A stretch of 64,000 bases of DNA, from the NCBI GenBank assembly GCA_949358305.1, contig OX442315.1, positions 23,338,427 to 23,402,426 of the forward strand, read 5' to 3'. The translations under genes were made by a program, and so were the position numbers. The notes under the pieces were generated by a model. That model ran no database searches and was not told where the DNA came from. It saw nothing but the letters and a program-made list of their open reading frames with translations. This DNA comes from Strigamia acuminata. Lineage: Eukaryota > Arthropoda > Chilopoda > Geophilomorpha > Linotaeniidae. Of the stretch, positions 48,464 to 60,400 are shown piece by piece; within the stretch, counting starts at the first letter, position 1, and each line of letters opens with the position of its first letter.

Positions 48464-51400
48464 TTAAGCGCCATCTGTCATACCAGACGACGTCGCATTC
48501 GCTTCAGGTGGTCTGAAAAAATAAAAAGTGCAATTAGTCACGAACCACCGAAATTTCCACCGAAATATTCCAATTTACCTGTCGGGTAAATCGGGCAAAT
48601 TGCAAGTTGACATCAACTGCATACTCGTCACCTTGAAGTCCTCATCTCCGGTCGTGTCGGTTTTCGGTTTGTAAGTGCCCGTGATGTAGAAATTGACTGG
48701 CTTTCCCGTCGACAAATTCTTGACTGCTCCCGCCCCGCTCTCCTCCGCCATCTTGGTCCAATCTGCTGTAGAGTGCACATACTTTAGAACTCCATTAAGA
48801 ATGGCCTTGCGCGTAATCATCGCGCTTGACCCTTCCTCTTCCCCATTCTCAACATAAACGTGCAGATTTGCATCCGTACCACTGGGATCTTTCTGGGGTT
48901 TCCCAAACGCCTGCTTGATGTGCGTCGCGCAGATCTCCGTGAAAGTCCTCTTGGGTGGAAACTCGTCGTCCTCCGCGGGAATTCGCGACGTTATAATCGT
49001 CAACGCTTCTTCGTTCAACCGCTGCAGTGCTTTGATCTCATCTCTGAGTGCCTCCGATATCGCATCAGACTCCTTCCCTTCGACTTCTTCGCCATTCGGC
49101 GCAGGACTGGTCGCCTTTCCCTGACACCCACACGACGATGGAGGCGGGCACGGTTTAGGGCACGGAGGGGGGCACTGTGGAGGGCACGGGCACGGGAGAG
49201 GGCACGACGGAGGGCACGGCATAGCGCACGGCATAGGGCAGGGCGATGGGCACGGCGATGGGCAAGGACAGCCGCCACACGTTGGGCCGCACGGAGGGCC
49301 GCAACAGGGAATTGGTCCAAAGCAAGGTGTAGGGCATCTGGGTAGTTGCGGGTCCCCTCCTGCTGTTAGTTTAGGGCAAGATATTGGAGGTGGCGAGCCG
49401 CCACACCCGCTTGAAGGTTGCTGATCGGCACCCGCCTGGAAAGCAGCGGACGGGCAAGCGTCAGGTAATACACAAGACTTGGCGCAAGGGCCCATGTGTT
49501 TCTGATGTTCTCTCTGTTCGCTGTCGGCGATTTCCAATGTACCGTACGGAGTTTTGTCTAGCGACCTGTACTTTCGGTGCATGTTCCAATCGATTGTTTG
49601 GTCGTCTCCTGAATCACTACTCCTTGCACATTTGTTAGCGCCGCGTGGCGGTGCTGGACATCCTGATGGCATGCTCGGCATTGGACATGGCTTTGGGGAA
49701 GTCTTTGCGGCTGGCATCGGACAAGATGGACCCCCGCATTTCGAATCGCCTGATTTTTCTGCTGGTGGGCAACCTGGTGCTGGGCAAGCTGGTGGTGGAC
49801 AAGCTGGTGGGCAAGGGCCGCACGGATCACAAGGACCACAAGGACCACAAGGACCGCATGGGTCACAAGGACCGCATGGACCACAAGGGCCGCATGGACC
49901 ACAAGGGCCACATGGGCCACAAGGACCGCACGAACCACAGGAAGCTCCACAAGGACCACATGGGCCACAAGAAGCTCCACAAGGACCACATGGGCCACAA
50001 GAAGGTCCACAAGGACCACCAGGACCACAAACGGGACCACAAGGTGGAGCGCAAGGATTTTTTGGACTGCATGGACCACAAGGGCCACAAGGGCCGCAAG
50101 GGCCATAGGGACCACAAGGGCCACAGGGACCGCACGGACCGCAAGGGCCGCAAGGACCTGGTCCACATGGACCGCACGGACCACAAGGGCCGCAAGGACC
50201 ACAAGGGCCGCAAGTACCTGGTCCGCATGGACCGCAAGGCCCTGGCCCACAAGGACCACACGGACCCGGCCCACAAGGACCGCAAGGGCCGCATCCACCT
50301 GGCCCACAAGGCCCGAAAGGACCGCAAGGACTTGGACTTGTGCAAGGACCGCAAAACCCACGAGGACCACAAGGCCCACAAGGCCCGCAAGGCCCGCAAG
50401 GACCGCAAGGGCTGCAAGATCTTGGCCCACAAGGCCCGCAAGGGCCGCAAGAACAAGGACCGCATGAGCCGCACGAACAAGGCCCGCAAGGACCACACGG
50501 GTTACAAGTAATGCAAGGTGGTGGGCAAGGACAACCGGGTGGTGAGCAAGGAATGCAAGGGATTGGACACGGTGCTGGCGGACACGCCTTTAACCCAGGT
50601 GGGCAGCACGGACCTCCAGCACTAATACGCCTCTGAACATCTTTGTACTCGCTTTCATTCTCGTCCATCGCCCCCACGCAGTCTCGATCGACAGTTCTTG
50701 CCTTTCGGTGTTGGAAATTCAATTGGTCATCCGGTTTGCACGAAGCCGTTGGAAAAGGCGGACATGGGCAATTACAAGCACCACCCGCTCCACCAGCGCG
50801 TTTCCGCACCAGTTTCTTCGGATTGGACAAAATCTTATTTCTCAATTCGTTAAACTTATTGTATTGAGCAAACGCCGCATCCATCGGCTGCGACGGTTGA
50901 CATTTAAATCGGTTCCAATTCTCCACCGACGACGTTTCCGGTCTCTGTACTGTCAAATGACCCAAATCGGCTCCTCCACGCAGACACTCTCGTGCTTTAG
51001 GACACGTACCAGGTGGCATCTGAAACGCCACTGGACTCATAGTTGGAAAGTTGTAATGTCGAGACTCGCGATCCTCTGCTGTGCACACATCAGTTTCGCC
51101 AAAACAGGACTTGTCAATACTTCGGAATTTACTGTGGATAACATATTCCACGTCGCACACCTCGGTGATTCCACCGCCTCTACCTCCACCACCGCACGTC
51201 GGTTTCCTCTGCTGTTGACACGCAGGCGGCAAACAAATCGACGGAAATGAATTGGGCATGTCTGGACACTGCGGTGGGCAAGGACAACCGGGACGCCCGC
51301 ATGGTTCCAATCGTTCTTTAAACTCCTTCCGCTCTTTTTCCAATGCGCTTATGGCACCCGAAGGCGCCTTGTCAACAACTCGTTGTTTCCACTTGTAATC

Positions 51401-54400
51401 CAGATCCGCATTAGCGGGCGCCGACATACCGCCTCGAAGACGTCCTTCAATCGGTCGAAAAAAGATGCCGTTGTCCATTCCACCCGGTAACTCGCATCCT
51501 TTAGGTGTGGTCCTCCTCCTCGTGTTTCCGTTTCCGAACGTTGGTTTGCAAATATTCTCGCATTCTTGAGCCTTGCCAACGGATGGGTCGCACTTCGGCT
51601 CCGCGCATGGATCGCATTTTGGTTCGCATTTTGGTTCGCAATCGATCGGGCAAGGATTTGGATTCTTTGGATCATCGTTCATGGTCATGCATCCAATCAG
51701 TCTGCATTCGCGAGTCGCACCCGTTCCCGAGCACCGATCTGGGCACTCTTCTTTCTCTTTTTTCTCCTTCTCCTTCTTCTCCTCTTTGTTGCCACATTTG
51801 TCGGCGCCGGAAGACAGACGGTGCACCATGTCGCTCGTCATGTGTTCAGCGTCGGCGTCGGGCGATAACTCGATGTGTGGAAGTGGAATTGCGCCTTTTT
51901 GGGGCGCAACGTAGTCCTCGGTCTCGTATTGATGGCGAAGTCCGCTCAAAACCGAATCGGTATCCATGGTAACGTCCTGAGTTCTGCCCGACATCATGGA
52001 CGTTTTATCGTCGTGGTAAGACGTCTTGGGCGACATTTTATCTTCTTGAATTGGGTAATGACTGTGTTCGTGGTCGTGTTCGTGTTCGTGTTCATGAGCA
52101 GACACGGCGTCGTGATACGACTGTTTCTCCTCGTGAACGGACGTCTTTTCCTCCTGAGCAACGAATTGCTCGTAAGTTGAAACTCTTTCTTCGTGAGGCG
52201 ACAATGGATCGACCAACGATGTTTTGGGAATCTTCTCCAAATCATGCGCCAATTTCAATTCGTGGCTCGTTTCGGCCACCGATTCGGGTAAATGTTGAGA
52301 CTCCAGTTCGCTCGCCTTCTTCGATTCGCCCATTTTTTCAGTTTTCGTAAAATTTCCAGGTGACGGTTCAACGGGCCCCATTTCCGGTGGCGGCGATATG
52401 TGTTCAGCTAAAACACGATCCACTTGAGCTCTGTGCTCTCCGTGCGTGTGCTCGGGCTGTATATTTTCGATCAGATGTTCACCCAACACGTGGTCATAAG
52501 GGCCCATCACAGCATCGTGTTCTCTCCCGACTGCCTCCATCGACACGTCCGTCTCTCCTCCTTCGACCGTTTTCGACACATCGCTAGCCTCGGACTCCGC
52601 CTTTCGCGTTTCCTTGTCGTGTTTGTGGGACCTCTTTTCGTGCTTGTCCTTCTTCCTGCTTTTCTTTTCGCTCTCGCCGCCAATTTTCACTTCATCGGTC
52701 GCCGTGGTATCCGCGGTCTTTTTCTTCTGCGTCGGAATGTCGGCGCCACCTCGAAGACGGTCTTCCAACTCCTCCGCGCTGTCAACTTTCGAACTGGACA
52801 AAATTCGTTTGCAAATATTGCTCATTTTCCTCCGTATTGCATTCGGGCACACGGGCCCATCAGCCTCGCATTCTTCACTCGACTTGGCAGCCAAGTTTGC
52901 ACTTTTATTGCACTCAGATGAGGACCCTCTCCGGGTCGGGATGGAAATTTCTTCTTTTTTCGAATCGAGCAAAACGTTTTCAGTCGTTACAAAATCGACG
53001 TCCACTTTATTCGTTGGACCTCCGCCACTGCGTCTGACTCGTCTATCGGAGCCGCCATCCATTCTTTTTCCTTTCGCGTCAGGTTTTGCGCATTTATCTT
53101 CACATTTTGGCGGTGGCGGCGGCGGGCACGGCGGCGGCGGCGGCGGCGGGCACGGCGGTGGTGGGCACGCCGGTTCGGGTGGTGGACAAGGCGGAGGCGG
53201 GCAAGGGGGTGGGCAAGGAGGTTCGGGAGGCAGTGGACAAGGTGGTGGTGGAGGCGGACATGATTTATCGCCTTTCTTATCATCCTTCACAGGTCCCTCT
53301 TCCTTTTTGCCGTCCTTTTTCGGTTTGTCGGACCCACCTCGCAAACGATCGCACGGGTCGCACGCATCGGATTCAAACTTCACTTGACCCTCGTCGCTGG
53401 CACCGCACGGACCGCACGGTCGCGGCGCATGTGCGGCGCAGCATTTCGGCGCAGCATTTCGATTCGCTTCCTCGAGCAACAAATAAGCGCCTGGGCCTCC
53501 AATAAGACGACATTCGAAACATTCATTTTCCTCTTCCTTCTTCTCCTTACAAAACAGCCCGGTCATCGCGCAAATTTTTTCTTGAAACGTCTTTTTCTCC
53601 GGCGTTTCGAAACATGGATCCGTCACCCTGCAACACCCCGTATGGTCGTGTTTCGCCGTTTTATCTTCCTTATTCGGTTTTTCCGCACATGGGTCTTCCG
53701 TCATGCATTTGCCGCACGGAAACTCGGTATTCCTCTTCGTCTCCTTCGGCGAACAGTCTTCGCTGGCCCGCACATTGTCCGCGCCCGATCTCATCCGAAT
53801 CGCAAATCTGTTCGTATCACACCCACTAAACATCCTCCCGTTTTCATGTCTGTCACACACGCAGCATTCGGTTGGATACCGGTGATGCCCGTGCGGTGGC
53901 GGCGGTTCCGTGTTCTGCTCTTCTCTTGGACAAGTATAATTCAATTCATCGCATGGATGGCAAGGGTCATCTTCGGCACATGGTTGAGGAAGAACTAATA
54001 AACACGGGTTTGCAGGGGGGCATGGACATGGGCATGGGTTTGGACACGGGCATGGGTTTGCACACGGGCATGGGTTTGGGCAGGTGCATGAAGCTGGACA
54101 AGGGCATGTACTTGGGCAAGGGCACGAACCTTGAGGTTTTATAGTTCCACGTAAACTGTCCGAAGCAGGTTCGGCAGTAGTGGCCGCTGGTTTTCCGGCG
54201 GGCGCACGTTTAGAAGGAGCGGGGGCGGGAATGCCGCCTTCGTCTGCAGGGGGTAGCGATGGGCACCACATGCCCGTCAACTTGCAAATTAACGAGGGTT
54301 TCGGTTCCGATTCCGGTACTGCAGCAGCTTCTTCCTTTTCCTTCTTTTTCTTGCCGTGACTCAAAAAATTCATACCGGTGTCGGATCCTGCGCTCAAACG

Positions 54401-57400
54401 TTCGTCGACACTCTTTCCACCCTTTTTCGAATCCGGTTTCGCATCGTCGCAAGGCGGTTCGGGTGGCGGCGGCGGCGGCGGCGGCGGGGGCTTGATTTCG
54501 CACTTTGGCTCAGGTGGAAGGTCGCATTTGGGCTCGGGCGGAGGCGGTGGCGGCGGCGGGTCACATTTGTCCCCACTGTGATCGGCGTTCTTTGCGTCCG
54601 CCTTCGAATCTTCGCCTTTCTTCGGTTTGTCAGACCCCGATTTCATTCGCCCCTTGTCGTCACCTTTCGGTTCCGGTGGTTTCGTAGGACCACCATCGCA
54701 TTTCGCTACATCGCATTTCGGTTTTGGCGGGGGGGTGTCGCATTTTGGCTCGGGTGGCGGCGGAGGAGACGGTGGACATTCGCCTTCTCCCACGGTTTTC
54801 GCTTCGGGAGTCTTGGGGTTGGGGGGCGGCTTTTTATCACCCTTGTCACTCTTGTCAGCACCAGCTCGCAATCTTCCACCAAATCCATCGGATCCACCAT
54901 CCAAACGAGTTCCTTTGTCTTGACCGCCACCTTTACGATCTTTTTTATCGTCTTTTTTGTCGTCCTTCTTGCTACATCCACCACATTCTGGAGGTTTATA
55001 AATTATATCCGGTGCCTGAATGGTTGGTGTTGAACAGTCGTTTTTACAACAAACGGGTGGTGCCGTAATGGTTGGTTTGGTACAGTCGTCTTTACAACAA
55101 ACGGGTGGCGCGGTAACGGTTGGTTTACTGCAGTCATCTGGGCACTGCGTTTTTGGTTTGCAACATTTGTCACTTCCACCACCCAGCCGGGCTGTCTTTT
55201 TGCAGTTGCACGTGCTCGCTCCTCGGCATTCTGCAGGTTTAAAGCAGCACACGTCTGGCGCGGTTCTAAGCGGCTTGGAGCAGCAACTGTCATACTTGGC
55301 AGGGCAATCGCAGTTCGATTTGCCACAACATTTAGCAGGCTGGCCACAACAAACATCGGGTGCACTCACTTTTGGTTGCGAGCAGCAACTGTCGTACTTG
55401 GCAGTGCAGTCGCAGTTCGATTTGCCACAACATTTAGCAGGCTGGCGACAACAAACATCGGGCGCAGTTATTTTCGGTTGCGAGCAGCAACTGTCGTACT
55501 TGGCAGTGCAGTCGCACTTCGATTTGCCACAACATTTAGCAGGCTGGCGACAACAAGGATCGGGCGCAGTTATGAGAGGTCTTGAACAACAACTATCGTA
55601 AATCATGCAGCCGCAGCTTTCTTTGCCGCAACATTTGACGGGCGTCCTGCAGCTCACATCGGGTGCAGTGATGGTGGGCCTCGAACAACAAGTGTCATAA
55701 ACCATGCAGCCGCAACTTTCTTTACCGCAGCATTTCATCGGCGTTCGACAACTGACATCTGGTGCCGTAATGGTTGGTCGTTTGCAATCGTCCTTCTTGC
55801 AACAACTCTTCGCACAACCTGGTGGACAACATGGCGGCGGTGGACAACATGATGGCGGCGGACAACAAGGCGGCGGAGAAGGTGGACAACATTTAGGTGG
55901 TGGGCAACAATCTTTGGGTGGGCAGCAATCTTTGGGCAATGGTGGACAACATTTAGGTGGTGGTGGACAACAATCTTTAGGTGGGCAACAATCTTTGGGT
56001 GATGGTGGACAACATTTAGGTGGAGGTGGACAACAATCTTTGGGTGATGGTGGACAACATTTAGGTGGGAGTGGACAACAATCTTTGGGTGGGCATTTAG
56101 GTGGTGGGCAACATTTAGGTGGTGGGCAACAATCTTTGGGTGGGCAACATTTAGGTGGTATACAGCAATCGTTGGGTGGGCAACAATTTGTGGGTGGGCA
56201 ACATTTAGGTGGTATGCAGCAATCTTTGGGTGGGCAACAATCCGTGGGTGGGCAACATTTAGGTGGTATGCAGCAATCTTTAGGTGGGCAACATTTAGGT
56301 GGTATGCAGCAATCTTTGGGTGGGCAACAATCTGTGGGTGGGCAACATTTAGGTGGTATGCAGCAATCTTTGGGTGGGCAACAATCTGTGGGTGGGCAAC
56401 ATTTAGGTGGTATGCAGCAATCTGTGGGTGGGCAACATTTAGGTGGTATGCAACAATCTTTGGGTGGACAACACTTTGGTGGTAGTGGACAACAATCATT
56501 GGGTAGACAACACTTTGGTGGAATTATACAACAATCTTTTGGTGGCAGTGGACAACAATCTTTGGGCGGACAACACTTTGGTGGTAATGGACAACAAGGC
56601 GTTGGCGGCGGGCAACATTTTGGTGGACAAGGTGGTGGCGAAGGTGGGCAACATGGTGGTTTTGGTAGTGGTGGACAACAAAGCGTTGGTGGAGGTGGGC
56701 AACAAGGTTTCTGTGGTACCAGATAACTCGGTGGTACCAGACAACACGGCGATGGTAGGCAACAAGGTTTTGGTGGTTCCGGACAACACGGCGATGGTGG
56801 GCAACAAGGTTTTGGTGGCTCCGGACAACACGGCGGTGGTGGACACGGTTTAGGCGGTAATGAACAAAAAAGTGGTGGCGGCGGCGGACAACAAAGTGAT
56901 GCTTGCGGACAACAATCTGATGGCGGACAACACGGTGGTGGGCACGGTTTAGGTGGCGGGCAACAAGGTGGTGGCGGACAACATGATTTTGGCGGCGTGG
57001 GGCAACAAGGCGATGGCGGGCAACATGGTTTAGGTGGCAGAGGGCAACAAGGCGGTGGCGGGCAACAAGGCGGTGGCGGGCAACAAGGCGGTGGCGGGCA
57101 ACACGGTTTAGGTGGCGGTGGGCAACAAGACGGCGGTGGCGGACAACAGGGTTGCGCTAGTGGTGGACAACAAGGCGATGGACAACATGATTCCTTCACT
57201 TCAACAGGTCCAGTCAATCTGCAACAGTCGTCGGCTCCCTTCCTCGGATCCAAGCAAGGGACACTGCAGAGAACATTCGGTGTGCCGCAAGGATTACAAC
57301 ACGGCGATTCCCTTACAAGAATAGGACCAGAAAGTTTACAGCACTCGTTGGTTAGTCGACTCTTTGGTTCGTACGTGACAGTGCATCCAGGATTGCTTTC

Positions 57401-60400
57401 TACGCAGCAACACTCGCCCGACGGCTTGGTGCAAACGCAACAGCAACTTTCAATCGGAATAATCTGGCCGCGCAAAGAACAATCTTCGTCATCCTCCGGA
57501 CAAACCGGTGGCGGTTCTTTCTTGCATTCAGGCTCACTGCAAGGCGCAGCAGGTGGCGAAACACTCACGGTCGTACCGGGGCAAAAAATGCCCGTTAACT
57601 TGCAAAATTTCTCTTGTATACTGGCTTTCGTGAGCCTTTTAAATGGTTTACCACACACGTCTTCACTACAAACATCCTTATCGTCATCGCATTTCCTGTC
57701 GTGTTTACACTCGTGCCAGTGTTCGGACGTGCACTTGTCCGGTGCATCCGCTCCCGATTTCAATCTTTTCTTATCCTTATCACTCTTCTCTTCAGCTTGA
57801 GCCGAGGTGTCATCTTTCGGCGGCGGACAAGGCGGCGGAGGTGGCGGCGGACAAGGCGGACATGCAGGTGGTGGACACGGAGGCGGTGGACATGGAGGCG
57901 GTGGACAACACGGAGGCGGTGGACACGGAGGCGGTGGACACGCCGGTGGTGGTGGTGGTGGTGGCGGCGGCGGCGGACACGGAGGTGGCGGCGGACACGG
58001 GGGGCATGGTTTTTCCTTCGGAGGTGGCGGGGGGCACGGAGGCGGGCATGGAGGCGGGGGGCACGGAGGCGGAGGGCACGGAGGCGGGGGGCAAGCTGGT
58101 GCACAAGGATCATCTTTTTTGCCCTTGTCAGTTTTCTTATCAGCACCAGCTCTCAGTCGTTCATTCGAATTGAAAGCCTGAGGTCCGTTTTGACAACAAT
58201 TTTGATTACTCTTGTTGGTGTCGCAGGTTCCACCCGAACAGCATTTTTCCTCCTCCTTGGGTTCGGTTTCCTTTGGCTTCTCAACCCGCGTTGGATCGTC
58301 CGAGCCAGCTGATAACCGCTCTGCATGAACGTCAGAACCCGCACATAAGTTGTACTTGTTATTTTCTGGGCAACACGGGCCAGGAATGCAACGTATGCGA
58401 TCGTATTGCTCCTTCTCGCACACATCCAAATCGCCCTTCGAACTCTTGTCTACCGTTCTTTCCCTCTTGTGTTGGGCGTAGTACTCCACTCCAGGTAAAA
58501 ATGCCCTGTCGCACCTGCCCTCACCAGGCGGGTCTTCGCACCGACTTTTCGCAGTGTCTTTTGGACAGCTAACACATTTATCCGAGCCCGCAGTAAGTCT
58601 TTCTCTAGCTGGTTCTTGAGTCTCCAATTTCGGTTCGTCCATATAAATTGAATCGCAGCCTCCCCCGCACCTGGGTTTGGCGTCACCGTCCTTCGCGGGA
58701 TCCTCGCAACACTTCAAAAACTGATCTCCACCACCCAAAGCGACGGCAGCTTTCGCACCGGGACACTTGGTAAAAGTGTCACCCCGCTGATCCGGTTCAG
58801 GCTGCTGCGTTTTCTTGGCGCCCGCACGTTGACATGGTGGTTTAGGGGCCGGCTCGGTTATTGGCCACGGTGGACCAGCGGATCCATCTTGTCTAGTTTC
58901 AGGATCAATTTTGCAAACACATTTCCTCGAATCAGTCTGTTCCTTTTCGATCAAATCAACGTCACCATTGTCTGATTTGTCAATAGTCCTCGTCTTCGTG
59001 TGCGATTTCGCATACTCCTCCTTCTCATCCGGCAACTTGGGTCGTTTAGTGGCCTCGGATCTTGGTCCGCACGGACACATCGGATATGCGTAAGGCGACG
59101 GCATGTTTTGACAAAATTCGGTTCCTTCCTTCTCCACAACGTCAAACAATCCAGCGGGCGTTTTATCAAAAGCGCGTACTCTCTTCGCAGAAGCGCATTC
59201 CGATTCGAGTCTCTCAAATGTTTCCAATGGTTTGCACGGTGGTGACGGACTCCTTGGTGGCGCAAACGACCTCTCGCATCGTTTTCGTTGGCTCTCTATA
59301 ACATTCAATTCGCCACAATTGCTTTTGTCGATACTCCTAGACTTCTTGTCAATCGTGTATTCCCCATTGTCCGCTGGACAGGGCGGTGGACACGAACACG
59401 GAAACGGTGTACACGGCGAGTACGTTCCACAAGGGGAGGCAAGAGGATACGGTGGTGAACTGTAATATGTAGACGACGCTCCGCAAGGGCCTGGGCATCC
59501 CCCCGGTGTTACGCAAGCTCCACCAGGTCCGCACGGTCCATTAGGACCATATCGGTATGGCCCGCAAGGCCCGGAAGTCGGTCCGCAGGGTCCGCATGGA
59601 CCACATGGTCCCGGTCCACAAGGTCCGCAAGGTCCGCAGGGTCCAGGTCCACAAGGCCCACAGGGTCCACAAGATCCGAAAGGTCCACAAGGTCCGCATC
59701 CGGCATCGCAACCACCACAAGGTCGCGGACTGCATGGTCTACACGGTCCGCACGGTCCACATGGTGCGCAAGGAGGCACAGTCAATGTAAATGCCATAGA
59801 TGTTGCAGGTGGGCACGGAGCGCACGGTCCACATGGTCCACACGGCGAACAAGGATCGCAAGGGTGGCAATTGTACGTATTCGGACAAAATCCACACGAC
59901 GCGCACGAGCCACACGGATTGCACGGCGAGCACGGATTACACGGTAAACAAGGTGCACATGGTCGCGGCATGGGAGCACACACGGTTCCGGGTCCATCAG
60001 CTGGTCTTCCGCTTCTGTGAGGCGCGGAGCATGGTGGAGGCGAACATGGTGGTGCTGGGCAAGGACCCGATCGTCTGCGGTCCTCTCTATCTTCCATGGC
60101 TCTAATATTGATGGATCCCGCCGGTGTTTTGTCCATCGAACGATATTTGCATTGTTGGTATTTCTCCGCATCGTACGGCGCTGGTGGAGTCAATTGGCCG
60201 ACGCAAACCGATTTTCGTGCGGCAGGTCCAGAAGCAACTGCCGTTGGACAAACTGCTTCCGCATTGGGTCGTGAACTTCGTTTAAACTCGCGTTGATCGT
60301 CATTCGACTGAGAATAAACCCCAGCAACATTCTCAACGTTGTACGCCTGCTTGTGATGTCCAAAAATCTCCTCGCTCTGAAACGCAGTGTTCCAATACGT

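Noticed and set aside
49554-50108. Collagen-like Gly-Pro-Gln + strand ORF
   Set aside because: It is the reverse-complement shadow of the CGP repeat block of the giant gene; triplet repeats keep other frames open.
55704-56726. 340-codon Gly/Gln/His-rich + strand ORF
   Set aside because: Antisense shadow of the CCPP(K) repeats. It has no domain and follows the minisatellite period exactly.
57807-58181. Glycine-rich (GGGGH) + strand ORF resembling a Gly-rich secreted protein
   Set aside because: Antisense of the polyproline-Cys block. No signal peptide or splice context.
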